Source: Psychrobacter sp. BI730 (lineage in GTDB: Bacteria; Pseudomonadota; Gammaproteobacteria; Pseudomonadales; Moraxellaceae). From it: DNA of 64,000 nt. The position numbers and the translations under genes are program-made. This document shows, piece after piece, positions 8,526 to 18,208 of this stretch (positions are counted from its first letter, which is position 1; each line of letters starts with the position of its first letter). The stretch lies in NCBI RefSeq assembly GCF_013414195.1, contig NZ_JAATTV010000006.1, positions 62,001 through 126,000 on the forward strand. The letters run 5' to 3'. The notes beneath the pieces were generated by a model. The model was not told the origin of the DNA. It ran no database searches and saw only the letters and a list, made by a program, of their open reading frames with translations.

Positions 8526-9455
8526 CTAGCGCTTATCATTGCGATCACGGGTGTTACGTGTACCGCGACTGGCAGGGCTAGCACTACTTTTAGGTTTCGC
8601 GCTGCTGTTGCGGTTATCGCTACGAGTATCAGTGCGACGCGCTTTAAGCGGCTTGTTTCTGATACGTTCTTGTTTTTCTTTGGCTGCGCCATGTAGACCC
8701 GTGCCATAACGTGGGCGTAAGCTGACCAAATCCGTCAACGTATTGATTTCTTTTTTATCAAGCTCTAAGAAACGACCAGTACGTAGCTCTTTTGGTAGAA
8801 CAATCGTGCCATAGCGTGTACGTAGTAGACGACTAACTTTTAGACCTTGTGATTCAAACAAACGACGTACTTCGCGGTTACGGCCTTCTTTTAGCTGGAC
8901 GTGATACCACTTGTTGACGCCTTCGCCGCCGCCTTCTTTGATGTCTTCAAATTTGGCAAGGCCATCTTCTAGCATGACGCCAGCGGTCAATGCACGGGCG
9001 ATATCAGGCGTTACTTCACCCAATACACGTACCGCATATTCCCGAGTAACTTCACCAGATGGATGCATCAAGCGATGCGCCATTTCACCATCGTTAGTAA
9101 ATAACAATAGGCCAGTTGAGTTAATGTCCAAGCGTCCAACCATTACCCAGCGGTCATGAGTCAGCTTTGGCAAACGTTCAAAGACAGTTGGGCGACCTTC
9201 TGGATCTTTAGCAGAGCAAACTTCGCCTTCAGGCTTGTAGTAAGCGATAACACGGCGACGCTTCTCATTTTCAGAAGTGTATTTGATTTGACGGCCATCA
9301 ACGCGAATCTCATCACCTTGCGAGACGCGATCACCGATGGTCGCAGGACCGTTATTAACCGTTACGCGGCCAGATTTGATGACTTCTTCCATTTGACGGC
9401 GTGAACCAAGTCCCATACGGGCGAGTGCTTTCTGTAATTTTTCGTCTTTCATCAT
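8526..9455 (-). CDS. rluB: 23S rRNA pseudouridine synthase B
   Basis: RluB isomerises a uridine in helix 89 near the peptidyl-transferase centre of 23S rRNA. An S4-like RNA-binding domain comes first (KLQKALARMGLGSRRQMEEVIKSGRV). The catalytic domain has the GRLDINSTGLLLFTNDGE motif with the essential aspartate, followed by THDRWVMVGRLD and TREYAVRVLGEV signatures of the RsuA/RluB group. The last 50 or so residues are a basic, disordered Arg/Ser/Lys tail that probably adds RNA affinity. AAGGAT lies just upstream of two adjacent ATG codons, and either may be used. Confidence 0.93.
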   Translation of the reverse strand: MMKDEKLQKALARMGLGSRRQMEEVIKSGRVTVNNGPATIGDRVSQGDEIRVDGRQIKYTSENEKRRRVIAYYKPEGEVCSAKDPEGRPTVFERLPKLTHDRWVMVGRLDINSTGLLLFTNDGEMAHRLMHPSGEVTREYAVRVLGEVTPDIARALTAGVMLEDGLAKFEDIKEGGGEGVNKWYHVQLKEGRNREVRRLFESQGLKVSRLLRTRYGTIVLPKELRTGRFLELDKKEINTLTDLVSLRPRYGTGLHGAAKEKQERIRNKPLKARRTDTRSDNRNSSAKPKSSASPASRGTRNTRDRNDKR

Positions 9456-9923
9456 AATATCCTTGAGTCGGTGGGTTTACATTTCTCAATGTAAAAAAAT
9501 TGGATTGACTATTCTACGCTATTTTAACAAATTTAGCACGTAAACCAATACTTTATTGGTTATTAATGCATAAACGAACATGGTGCTAATCAATAAAAGT
9601 TTATTAGTCATATACGAAATATAGACTCGAAGACTCTTACTGACTGATGGTATGAATGATTACATGGATACAAACACTTACACTACTTCGGCACTAAAAG
9701 GTTATTTCCAATCATAAATGCAATCGAAACAATCCTTTATTAAGTTAGATTTCTTCAAATTAAGAATAAAAATTTTATTTATGACGAAGCTGTTTTCACT
9801 TCCGTTTTTTTAACGCTCAGCAATCTGAAAGTTGATATGAATATTTTCAATTAGCCGCAAATAAAGGGCTTGATGAGAAATTGCAAAATAGTCACTTAAT
9901 TATTTTATGGCAGGTTATATGTA

Positions 9924-9952
9924 TTGCACTGAATATAGTTTAGGTGTATATT
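9924..9952 (+). promoter_or_regulatory. Probable promoter of the polysaccharide operon
   Basis: The gap from 9456 to 10037 is AT-rich and holds no gene. Within it TTGCAC (9924-9929), a 17-base spacer and TATATT (9947-9952) form a good sigma-70 promoter about 85 bases before wza. I looked for an ops/JUMPstart element (GGCGGTAG) and did not find one. Confidence 0.6.
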
Positions 9953-10037
9953 TATTAAATATATTCTTTTTTACGAATATAAATGCTGTGGTGAGGTTTT
10001 CTGGTTTGATTCACAAATATAAATATGAGTAACTGTT

Positions 10038-11129
10038 ATGGTTAATAAATATTTCATTTTTGTACACAAACGCTTCCTGGTAATAAGCATATTTTGCTTA
10101 TTTCTAATGGGATTGTTTAGTGGCTGTACGATCAACTCAGGACTTCAGTCAGGAAATCTTCCTGAATCTGGCACCTTTACCGCAGAAAACGGCCTTCAAT
10201 TTCACATTCAGCCTTTAAGTCTGGCAACTTTACCGCGTACAGCGCCGGCTACTGTTACTCAAGATCTCTCTCATTTGATCAAAACCTCTGGACGAGTCAA
10301 TTATGGCATTGCGAAAGGGGATGTGCTGAATATCATCCTTACCAATTATCCAGATATTAATGCGTCAACTGCTAGCTTAACGGTAGATCAACAAGGGTAT
10401 ATACAGTTTCCATTGATAGGCAGAGTCCAAGCCAGTGGGCTGAGCGTGCCGCAGTTCACCGCTACGTTGCAAAGCAAACTACAGCGCTATCTCAAGTACT
10501 CAGATCCTCAAGTCAAAATCATCAATTACCGTGGCAGCAAGTTTTTCGTAGATGGTGCGGTGAAGCAGTCTGGTGAGTTTGCTATTGCTGATGTGCCGGT
10601 ATCGGTATATGGGGCTATCTCTATGGCAGGTGGTACTACTGAGACTGGCGATTCAAACAACATTGTGCTCAACCGTCAGGGCAACAGCTATCGCTTAGGA
10701 GTGCAGTCACTACAAAGAATGGGGCTGTCTGCCAATCAAATCTATCTGCGGGATGGTGACTCTATTCACGTCAATAATCAAAGCCGCAATAAGGTCTACG
10801 TATTGGGTGAATTTGGCAAAATTGAGCCAGTGGCGATTCCAGAACAGGGGCTGAGCTTAGCGCATGTATTGGGCGAGTCAAATGGACTAAATTCCAATAC
10901 GGCTAACGCAGCCAAAGTATATATCGTGCGCGATAACCCTCAGCACCAGTACACAAATATCTATTACGTCGACATGCAGAGCATCACAAGCTTGGCACTA
11001 GCCAGTCGCTTTGACATGCAGGCCAATGACATTCTTTATGTGGATCCAACAGGCTTGGCCCGCTGGAATCGTGTGATTAGCGCGATACTACCGTCAACCT
11101 CTGCCATCAACGTGATATCAGGGTTATAA
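10038..11129 (+). CDS. wza: Polysaccharide export outer-membrane lipoprotein Wza
   Basis: Wza forms the octameric outer-membrane channel through which capsule or exopolysaccharide leaves the cell. A type II signal peptide with lipobox LFSGC puts the lipidated cysteine at residue 30. The Poly_export domain follows (YGIAKGDVLNIIL, then LTVDQQGYIQFPLIGRVQ), then SLBB-type repeats (FFVDGAVKQSGEFAI and VYVLGEFGKIEPVAI), and a C-terminal segment (LARWNRVISAILPS) that would form the amphipathic barrel helix. At 363 residues the length is typical. It is the first gene of the operon and works with the Wzc kinase encoded next. Confidence 0.93.
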   Translation: MVNKYFIFVHKRFLVISIFCLFLMGLFSGCTINSGLQSGNLPESGTFTAENGLQFHIQPLSLATLPRTAPATVTQDLSHLIKTSGRVNYGIAKGDVLNIILTNYPDINASTASLTVDQQGYIQFPLIGRVQASGLSVPQFTATLQSKLQRYLKYSDPQVKIINYRGSKFFVDGAVKQSGEFAIADVPVSVYGAISMAGGTTETGDSNNIVLNRQGNSYRLGVQSLQRMGLSANQIYLRDGDSIHVNNQSRNKVYVLGEFGKIEPVAIPEQGLSLAHVLGESNGLNSNTANAAKVYIVRDNPQHQYTNIYYVDMQSITSLALASRFDMQANDILYVDPTGLARWNRVISAILPSTSAINVISGL

Positions 11130-11337
11130 ATGATAGCTAGTGAAAATACTGGATGTGCTTTGAATTTAAATACTGAGATTAAATGAGATAAGAATAGAAA
11201 GTAGAGTGATAGGTTTTATAAGGTGCGATGAGGCAGAGAGCAATCTAACTGCGGTCAGGGGCAGTCAAGGGCAGTTAGGGTCTTGAAGCTAAGCGAAAGC
11301 TATTAAGCGATTTACATTGAATAATGGGTATATGGTT

Positions 11338-13599
11338 ATGAATAATATAGATTCAAAAGACCTATCGACACCTAAGGGTGACAACGACAATGACAACATC
11401 GACTTAACGGCGCTGGTTTTGGTTTTGTTGCGTGGCTGGAAAGTCATAGCGCTCATGGCAGCAATCGGACTCTTAATAGGATTTTTTTATACACGCTATA
11501 TTAATCCAACCTTCAAGTCTGATGCGCTAATCCAAATTGAAGAAAACTCCCAAGGAGTCGATGCGCTTGGGGCGAATATCTCAGAGTTGGTCGGAGAAGA
11601 AGTGAGCAAGGCTGAGGCAGAAGCCGAGCTCATACGGTCTCGGATGATACTAGAGCCAGTCGTCGATATGCTACATCTAGACATCAAACTGACCGATCCT
11701 AATATTGGCTATCTCGATAAAATAACAAACGACCGCATTAACACTCAGTTGAACACGAATGATGGTGTGTCTCTGAGCACAAAAAACGGTTCCGTACAAA
11801 TCAATCAGTTCGATGTGTCACCAGCGTATTTAAACCAATCTTTTACGCTATCACAGTCTGACACAGGGTTTGTCCTGAGCAATGGACTAGATGATTTTAA
11901 AGGACAATTGGGTCAGCCGCATCAGTTCAATGGGGTAAACGGTGAGATTAACATTACGGTGACTGAGCTACCTGCAGACGGTTACCCTATTGGCATCACT
12001 CAGCAGACCTTAAAGACCACGACAGATGCAATGAATAGCGCCTTGTCTGTGGAAGAAAAAGGCGATAAAACCAACATTATTCAGCTGTCGATGACAGGCA
12101 CAAACCAACAGCAAATCACGACCACACTTGATCAGATAGTCCAGTCATATATCGATCAAAACCAATCTCGTGGTACAGAAGAAACCACCAAAACATTGGC
12201 TTTTATGGAGACGCAGATTCCAGCGTTAAAAGAGAAATTAGACACCTCTGAAGCTCAGTTCAATGAGTTTCGTAAAAAACACGGCACCATCGATGTAGGT
12301 AAAGAAGCTGAGCTATTACTAAATGAAAAGTCTCGAATCGATGAGCAGCTTAATGATCTCAAATTAAAGAGAGCCGATCTAACGACTTACTATACCAATG
12401 AACACCCACTCGTCATCCAGATCAATGAGCAACTAAAAGTCCTCAACAGTCGAATAGGAGCGATAGGTAGCACCGTCGCAGGACTGCCTGAAATACAGCG
12501 AGAGTTCTTAAAGCTATCAGAAGATACAGCTATCAATAGAGAGATTTACCTCACGCTGCTCAAAAACTATGAGCAACTAAAAATCGTTAGAGCTGGTCAG
12601 GTTGGTTATGCCCGTATTCTAGACCGACCGACCAGTACCTTCGACGCCATTGCACCAAACAAATTCCAAATTATGCTGCTGGCGCTACTCGTAGGTACTG
12701 TACTTGGGGTAATGCTGGTTTTAATCAGAAACTTAATTAGAAATGTCGTGAAGGACCCAGAGCATCTAGAGTCTAAAACAGGAATTCCTGTTATTGCAAC
12801 GATTCCACGTTCGACCTCGATATCTAAGCTAGGTAGGAACAAAAAAAATACTGGCCGGATGCTTGCGCACGTTGATCACAACGGCTTGAGCTATGAAGCA
12901 ATTAAAAATTTAAGGACAAACCTTTTATTTGGTAAGACGACGAAGACAATAGATGCGAAATCCGCTCAGACCATATTAATCACTGGAGAAAGCCCGGGTG
13001 TCGGTAAGTCTTTTATTACGGCCAATTTATCCGAGGTGTTTGCACAGCTTGACAAAAAAGTGCTGATTATCGATGGAGATATGCGTTTAGGAGAGCTGCA
13101 TAAAATGTTTGGTATGAATCCAGACAGTGGTCTCACAGATTATTTATTGCAAGATAAAGATAGCACTCTATCAGCCGATAAGCCTCGATTAGATATTGAT
13201 ATGGCTAAGTTAAACCTTGAGAGCTTTATTCAGCCGACTGGTATGGAGCATATCGACCTTATATCGCGGGGGCGACCATCGCATAACCCGACTTCGTTAT
13301 TGATAGGAGAGAGGTTCAATCATTTGATGGCAGCGCTCAAAACGAAGTACGACTATATCGTTATTGATGCACCTCCTATATTGGCTGCATCAGACGCCAT
13401 GGTATTGGCACAGCATGCAGACAAAGTACTGATCGTCACCAAATTTGATCATTCAGTAGAAGGCCAGCTGGTCTATGCTATCAAACAGATGAGTAAAGCA
13501 AACGTACAAGTCGATGGCATCATCTTAAATGACATACAGCAAAGTATTCTGAATAGGTACAGCTATCACTACCATTATGCTTATGGACACAATTCATAG
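11338..13599 (+). CDS. wzc: Tyrosine-protein kinase / chain-length regulator Wzc
   Basis: Wzc is an inner-membrane bacterial tyrosine kinase that controls polymer length and export together with Wza. A Wzz domain with two membrane segments (about residues 35-55 and 440-460) flanks a periplasmic coiled-coil region. The cytoplasmic kinase has Walker A (GESPGVGKSF, near residue 550), Walker A' (VLIIDGDMR, near 576) and Walker B (YIVIDAPP, near 672). The tail YSYHYHYAYGHN is the tyrosine cluster for autophosphorylation. The frame opens at a TTG (11317), but the ATG at 11338 with GGG nine bases before it is preferred. No wzb phosphatase gene lies between wza and this gene, which is unusual. Confidence 0.94.
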   Translation: MNNIDSKDLSTPKGDNDNDNIDLTALVLVLLRGWKVIALMAAIGLLIGFFYTRYINPTFKSDALIQIEENSQGVDALGANISELVGEEVSKAEAEAELIRSRMILEPVVDMLHLDIKLTDPNIGYLDKITNDRINTQLNTNDGVSLSTKNGSVQINQFDVSPAYLNQSFTLSQSDTGFVLSNGLDDFKGQLGQPHQFNGVNGEINITVTELPADGYPIGITQQTLKTTTDAMNSALSVEEKGDKTNIIQLSMTGTNQQQITTTLDQIVQSYIDQNQSRGTEETTKTLAFMETQIPALKEKLDTSEAQFNEFRKKHGTIDVGKEAELLLNEKSRIDEQLNDLKLKRADLTTYYTNEHPLVIQINEQLKVLNSRIGAIGSTVAGLPEIQREFLKLSEDTAINREIYLTLLKNYEQLKIVRAGQVGYARILDRPTSTFDAIAPNKFQIMLLALLVGTVLGVMLVLIRNLIRNVVKDPEHLESKTGIPVIATIPRSTSISKLGRNKKNTGRMLAHVDHNGLSYEAIKNLRTNLLFGKTTKTIDAKSAQTILITGESPGVGKSFITANLSEVFAQLDKKVLIIDGDMRLGELHKMFGMNPDSGLTDYLLQDKDSTLSADKPRLDIDMAKLNLESFIQPTGMEHIDLISRGRPSHNPTSLLIGERFNHLMAALKTKYDYIVIDAPPILAASDAMVLAQHADKVLIVTKFDHSVEGQLVYAIKQMSKANVQVDGIILNDIQQSILNRYSYHYHYAYGHNS

Positions 13600-13650
13600 T
13601 TAGTTACTGTCTATGGCAAACGAGCGACATAACTTAAGTAGGTGGATCTT

Positions 13651-15660
13651 ATGTTGATAAAAACAGAGTCTAACAATGCTTATCACACGCCAAGCGATAT
13701 CAATCGATGGTCGAAGCGTATGACGCTGTTTTTATTAGCCTTACCACGCTTTGCTAAATGCTCTATCTTATTTGGCATCGACTTTTCAATTGCTGTCCTT
13801 TGCTTGGTAGCGGCATTGGCACTGCGTCAGGGTTATGTCGATGATCAAATTGGCCCTATGGTGTTGGCTTGTTATGCATTGATACCTGTCGTCAGCTTAT
13901 ATCTGATTGGCTTTTATAGAGGCGCCTCTAGAGGATTTTTCGATGCGGCGATGGGTCGAGTACTACAGTTGTTTTTATTACTTATTATCGTTTATCAGTT
14001 CATCATTTATGTGAACCCAGTATCAATGATGCCGCGCTCAGCGCCAATCATATTTTTGTTCTTATTCTTTATTTGGCTGTGGAACAGTCGGCTAATGATT
14101 CGCGGGTTGCTGAATCGACTACAGAAACCAGACAGTCAAGATCGCCTAGATAGTTGCTGCGATAACGTGATTATTTATGGTGCAGGATCGGCTGGTAGAG
14201 AGCTATTAGAGAGCTTAAGACATTCTCATAAATACAATGTAGTGGCATATATTGATGATGATCCGCAGCTGATAGGGGCTTATTTACATGGTAAAAAAAT
14301 ATATGCCGCTCATGCGCTACCTTGGTTAATAGAAAAATTAAATGTCGCGCAAGTGATTTTGGCAATGCCTTCTATGAGCCGTGGTCGTAAAAAACAGATT
14401 ATGGATAGCCTGTCAGGCGTTTCTGTCAAATTAAAAGATTTACCGAGCTTACGAGAGCTTGCTGATGAGATCGTAACAGTCAGCCATATACGGCCAGTCG
14501 ATATATTAGATGTGCTTGAAAGAGAGACTGTCGAACCAGTTGCTGAGCTCCTCCAAAAAAACATTACGGGTAAAAACGTACTCGTGACAGGGGCAGGAGG
14601 TTCTATTGGAAGTGAGTTATGCAGACAAATCATGAAAAATAAACCTGCATGTTTGGTATTATACGAGCAGTCTGAATATGCTTTGTACACAATCGATCAG
14701 GAACTTAGAAGCCTCATTGCTAGTAATGTCATTAGTAATATTGAATATCAAGATACTGAGATTGTCAGCATCATTGGAAGCGTGGGTAACGAAAAAAAAT
14801 TAATCAATATATTCGAAAAATACCATATAAAAACGATTTATCACGCTGCAGCATACAAACATGTACCGATTGTCGAGTCCAATCCATTTGAAGGCACAAT
14901 AAACAATACTAAAGGTACCTATCATTGTGCTTGTGCCGCGATAAAGGCTCACGTTGATACGTTTGTACTGATCTCTACTGACAAAGCAGTGCGACCAACC
15001 AACGTGATGGGAGCTTCCAAACGCTTAGCTGAACTCGTCTGCCAAGGACTGAGCCAAAGCAACAGTCATACATGTTTTAGTATGGTGCGTTTCGGCAACG
15101 TTTTGGGTTCATCAGGCTCTGTGGTACCACTATTCACCAAACAAATTGAACAAGGTGGTCCGATTACCATCACTCATCCAGACATCACGCGCTACTTTAT
15201 GACCATACCAGAAGCGGCCAGTTTGGTTATCCAAGCAGGGGCCATGGCGTTCGGTGGTGAAGTATTTGTACTTGATATGGGTGCACCCGTCAAAATCGTG
15301 GATCTCGCCAAACGTATGATTCGTCTAACAGGGTGCGAGCTAAAAGATGCGAGCAATCCTAATGGTGATATCGAAATTGTGTTTACTGGATTGAGACCAG
15401 GTGAAAAGCTCTATGAAGAGTTAATCATTGGTGCTGACAACATAGAGACCACGTTTCATCCACTCATTATGCAAGCAATGGAGCATAGTTTTCCATTGGA
15501 AGATATCGAAGCTATCTTGTTTGAGTTTATCGAAAGATCAAAGCGGCACGATACTGAATGGTTGAAAGCACAATTTAGGACCTTCGTTGAAGGCTACCGA
15601 GAAGGCGATGAAGCTGATGTCACAAAGACAGATGTAGAGCAGTTAGAGGTGGTCGGTTAA
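13651..15660 (+). CDS. Membrane-bound UDP-sugar 4,6-dehydratase (WbpM/PglF/CapD family)
   Basis: Probably converts UDP-GlcNAc to the 4-keto-6-deoxy sugar, the entry to QuiNAc4N- or QuiNAc/FucNAc-type sugars. About four membrane segments open the protein, followed by a CoA-binding-like Rossmann fold (VIIYGAGSAGRELL). The catalytic short-chain dehydrogenase domain starts near residue 310 (VLVTGAGGSIGSELC). The usual SYK triad appears as Ser442, Met453 and Lys457 (STDKAV..NVMGASKR), the serine-methionine-lysine form known for WbpM-type enzymes. The ATG at 13651 has AGGTGG six bases upstream, and the GTG three codons earlier is not needed. It likely feeds the aminotransferase at 26503. Confidence 0.88.
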   Translation: MLIKTESNNAYHTPSDINRWSKRMTLFLLALPRFAKCSILFGIDFSIAVLCLVAALALRQGYVDDQIGPMVLACYALIPVVSLYLIGFYRGASRGFFDAAMGRVLQLFLLLIIVYQFIIYVNPVSMMPRSAPIIFLFLFFIWLWNSRLMIRGLLNRLQKPDSQDRLDSCCDNVIIYGAGSAGRELLESLRHSHKYNVVAYIDDDPQLIGAYLHGKKIYAAHALPWLIEKLNVAQVILAMPSMSRGRKKQIMDSLSGVSVKLKDLPSLRELADEIVTVSHIRPVDILDVLERETVEPVAELLQKNITGKNVLVTGAGGSIGSELCRQIMKNKPACLVLYEQSEYALYTIDQELRSLIASNVISNIEYQDTEIVSIIGSVGNEKKLINIFEKYHIKTIYHAAAYKHVPIVESNPFEGTINNTKGTYHCACAAIKAHVDTFVLISTDKAVRPTNVMGASKRLAELVCQGLSQSNSHTCFSMVRFGNVLGSSGSVVPLFTKQIEQGGPITITHPDITRYFMTIPEAASLVIQAGAMAFGGEVFVLDMGAPVKIVDLAKRMIRLTGCELKDASNPNGDIEIVFTGLRPGEKLYEELIIGADNIETTFHPLIMQAMEHSFPLEDIEAILFEFIERSKRHDTEWLKAQFRTFVEGYREGDEADVTKTDVEQLEVVG

Positions 15661-15805
15661 GGAGTAGTAGTGATACTAAGTAAGGGTATTAAATAGCGGT
15701 GATAGGGTTGATATTGAAAAGATGATGAAATCACTTATTGGTAAGATTGTTTAGGATATGGTGATTTATATAAATGCTGTGACATACCAAATTGGATGAT
15801 GAGTA

Positions 15806-17122
15806 ATGACCTCTGAAGTGTTTTTATCGATACAGAGCATAATCAGTCGATTGAAAACCAGTCACTTTGTACGAGATGTGGCTATGGTTGGAGGCGGTAT
15901 TGCTGCTGGTCAGGCAATCGCTATGGTCTTTATGCCGTTTCTCACCAGATTATATAGTCCTGAAGATTTTGGTATCGCTGCCGCATTTGCCGCAGTCATC
16001 AGTATTATTACTCCGATTGCGACCATGGGTTATGCCAATGCCATTGTGATGCCTGATAGTGACGAGGATGCCGCTGCCATTATTAGATTGTCTGTATTGC
16101 TCAGTTTGTTTATAGCGGCTATAGCGTTCATCGCTGTCTATTTCGGCAATGTTTATTTGGCACGATGGACGGGTATGGAAAGTGCACCATACATGTTGTA
16201 TCTCATACCGTTGACGCTATTGGCTGGTGCGTTTCTAGCTGTTGCTGATCAGTCTGCTATCAGAGTAGGTTTGTTTAAAGCCAAGGCTCGCGCTTATGTG
16301 GAAAGCAAACTTGTGACAGATATCAGTAAGTTGATAGGTGGTGTATTGGCCCCCTCTGGTATGTTGCTTATTTTATTAGCGATAGCAGGACAGCTCACGA
16401 ATTTTATGATGCAGATGCTTCGGGTGCCTAGGATTGGTGTATTAAATATTCGAGACTGGTTTGGCACGGTTGGTATTCGTAACGCTGCTATATCGCAGCG
16501 TGACTTTGCCATATACCGCATGCCGCAAAGTATGCTTAATGCTGCTTCAGTAGGGCTGCCAACTATCTTATTAGCATCACTATTTAGTGCTTCTTCTGCT
16601 GGGCAGTATTCATTGGCTGTTCTTGTGCTCGGTGCACCAGCGATGTTGTTAGGGCAAGCTGTTGGAGAGGTTTTTTATCCTAAAATTACGCGTGCGATCA
16701 CAGCAAAGTCACCAGAAGCTTATCAATTTTTATTAAAAGTAACGGTAATTCTATTAGTAGTTGGTATTGTTCCCTTCGGTACAGTATTCGTTTTTGGCGA
16801 TTATCTTTTTTCTTTAGTGTTTGGCGCAGAGTGGGCACTAGCAGGGAGTTATTCGCAGTGGCTTTCTATTTGGCTTTTGACCAGCTTGGTATCGGGTGCG
16901 AGTACTGCAGCATTGCCAGCATTGCGTTTGCAGCGTTTTCTTTTGATTAGAGAGATTTTTGCAGTGATATTTCGTGCTGCAGCGCTGTATATAGGGTTTT
17001 ACGTTTTTGAGTCAGATATGGTAGCCATTGCCCTGTTCTCATCTGTTGGGGTATTGCTTAGCTTATCTATCGTTTATGTCGCTTTTCGGCGTCTGGTTCA
17101 TATCTATAAAGTGCAGCAGTAG
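15806..17122 (+). CDS. wzx: Lipid-linked oligosaccharide flippase (Wzx-like, MOP superfamily)
   Basis: Expected to flip the undecaprenyl-linked repeat unit across the inner membrane for polymerisation. The 438-residue protein is almost wholly hydrophobic with about 12 segments. The N-terminal pattern GGGIAAGQAIAMVFMPFLTR, then YSPEDFGIAAAF, is the polysaccharide_synt signature of Wzx proteins. Two long periplasm/cytoplasm loops are rich in charged residues. It is the only flippase candidate in the operon. Start ATG at 15806. Confidence 0.87.
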   Translation: MTSEVFLSIQSIISRLKTSHFVRDVAMVGGGIAAGQAIAMVFMPFLTRLYSPEDFGIAAAFAAVISIITPIATMGYANAIVMPDSDEDAAAIIRLSVLLSLFIAAIAFIAVYFGNVYLARWTGMESAPYMLYLIPLTLLAGAFLAVADQSAIRVGLFKAKARAYVESKLVTDISKLIGGVLAPSGMLLILLAIAGQLTNFMMQMLRVPRIGVLNIRDWFGTVGIRNAAISQRDFAIYRMPQSMLNAASVGLPTILLASLFSASSAGQYSLAVLVLGAPAMLLGQAVGEVFYPKITRAITAKSPEAYQFLLKVTVILLVVGIVPFGTVFVFGDYLFSLVFGAEWALAGSYSQWLSIWLLTSLVSGASTAALPALRLQRFLLIREIFAVIFRAAALYIGFYVFESDMVAIALFSSVGVLLSLSIVYVAFRRLVHIYKVQQ

Positions 17123-17191
17123 GTAAATATGTTGACTGCGTTGGATGGCACAAAGGATATGCATTAGAAGTCTCAACTCAAGAGGCTCACT

Positions 17192-18208
17192 ATGATTTCA
17201 GTTATTATCACCGCATTTAATGCCGCTGCTACTATTGATCGTTGTATTGGTAGTATTGACGTTGCGAAAAAGAATCATGAGATTGAATTGATCATTATTG
17301 ACGATGGTTCTGATGATGAAACTGCTAGGTTATTGCACAGGTGGGAAAGTGATAGGGCATGGGTTACGGTGAAATATCAAAAAAATGGGGGCGTGGCAGA
17401 TGCTCGTAATACTGGGCTTGATATCGCAACCGGCGACTACATCGTTTTTATAGATGCGGACGACACTATCGATGATTGGTATTTTGACTTTGTCATTGCA
17501 CAAATGGTTGATCGGAATATCGAAATGTTGGCGTTTGGTCATAAGCGCATCATGTTAGATGACTCTGTTATCGAGCGACGTAACATTACAGCAGAATATT
17601 CACGGCAAGACATTAAAATGCTACAGCTGAGAGTGACAGAGAATAGAAATATATATTGGTATGTAACTACCAAGGTTTATAGCAAAAGCCTGATAGCGGA
17701 TTTACGGTTTAATTGTGACATAAAGCTTGGTGAAGACGGTATTTTTAATATTGAGTGCTTGGGGAAAGCGAACCATTTATCTGTCGTACCCGACTGTCCA
17801 TATAACTACTATGAAAATGCCACTTCGATGACGAGTTTGCAATATAAGCCAGGGCTGCTCGAGTCTATTGAAGCAGACTATAACGCCAGAGTCAGGATAC
17901 ATGACTGGTCTATCAGTGCTACTGAGAGACAAATACTGCTATCAGATTTTGCCCGTAGTTATATCGAGCATATGCTGCCATATTTACTCAATAATTTGGC
18001 TCATATTCAGATGAGAAAACGCCATGCAGAGTTGATAAAAATACGCCAGTCTTTCGTTTATCAGAACTGTTTGCCACATTACCATCAATGGCACCCAGCA
18101 CGCTGTATTCGTATTTTGATTTCATGTTTTTCACGACGTTGGTATGTGATGACATTGGCTTTTTTACAACTGTCTTGGTCTAAAGCGAAGGTAAAAAAAC
18201 ATGTTTAA
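17192..18208 (+). CDS. Family 2 glycosyltransferase
   Basis: A GT-A fold transferase that should add one sugar to the growing lipid-linked repeat unit. The N-terminus ISVIITAFNAAATIDRCIGS, the IIIDDGSDDET motif, NGGVADARNTGLDIATGDYI and the metal-binding FIDADDTID (DxD) are all present within the first 95 residues. The C-terminal 130 residues are basic and end in a hydrophobic segment that may contact the membrane. Sugar donor and acceptor cannot be read from sequence. Its stop overlaps the next gene's start by eight bases, so the two are probably translationally coupled. Confidence 0.87.
   Translation: MISVIITAFNAAATIDRCIGSIDVAKKNHEIELIIIDDGSDDETARLLHRWESDRAWVTVKYQKNGGVADARNTGLDIATGDYIVFIDADDTIDDWYFDFVIAQMVDRNIEMLAFGHKRIMLDDSVIERRNITAEYSRQDIKMLQLRVTENRNIYWYVTTKVYSKSLIADLRFNCDIKLGEDGIFNIECLGKANHLSVVPDCPYNYYENATSMTSLQYKPGLLESIEADYNARVRIHDWSISATERQILLSDFARSYIEHMLPYLLNNLAHIQMRKRHAELIKIRQSFVYQNCLPHYHQWHPARCIRILISCFSRRWYVMTLAFLQLSWSKAKVKKHV

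Noticed and set aside
9456..10037. ops/JUMPstart antitermination element before wza
   Set aside because: I looked for GGCGGTAG and did not find it in this gap.
14310..14690. 126-codon minus-strand frame inside the dehydratase gene
   Set aside because: Antisense to a strongly supported coding region; no domain.
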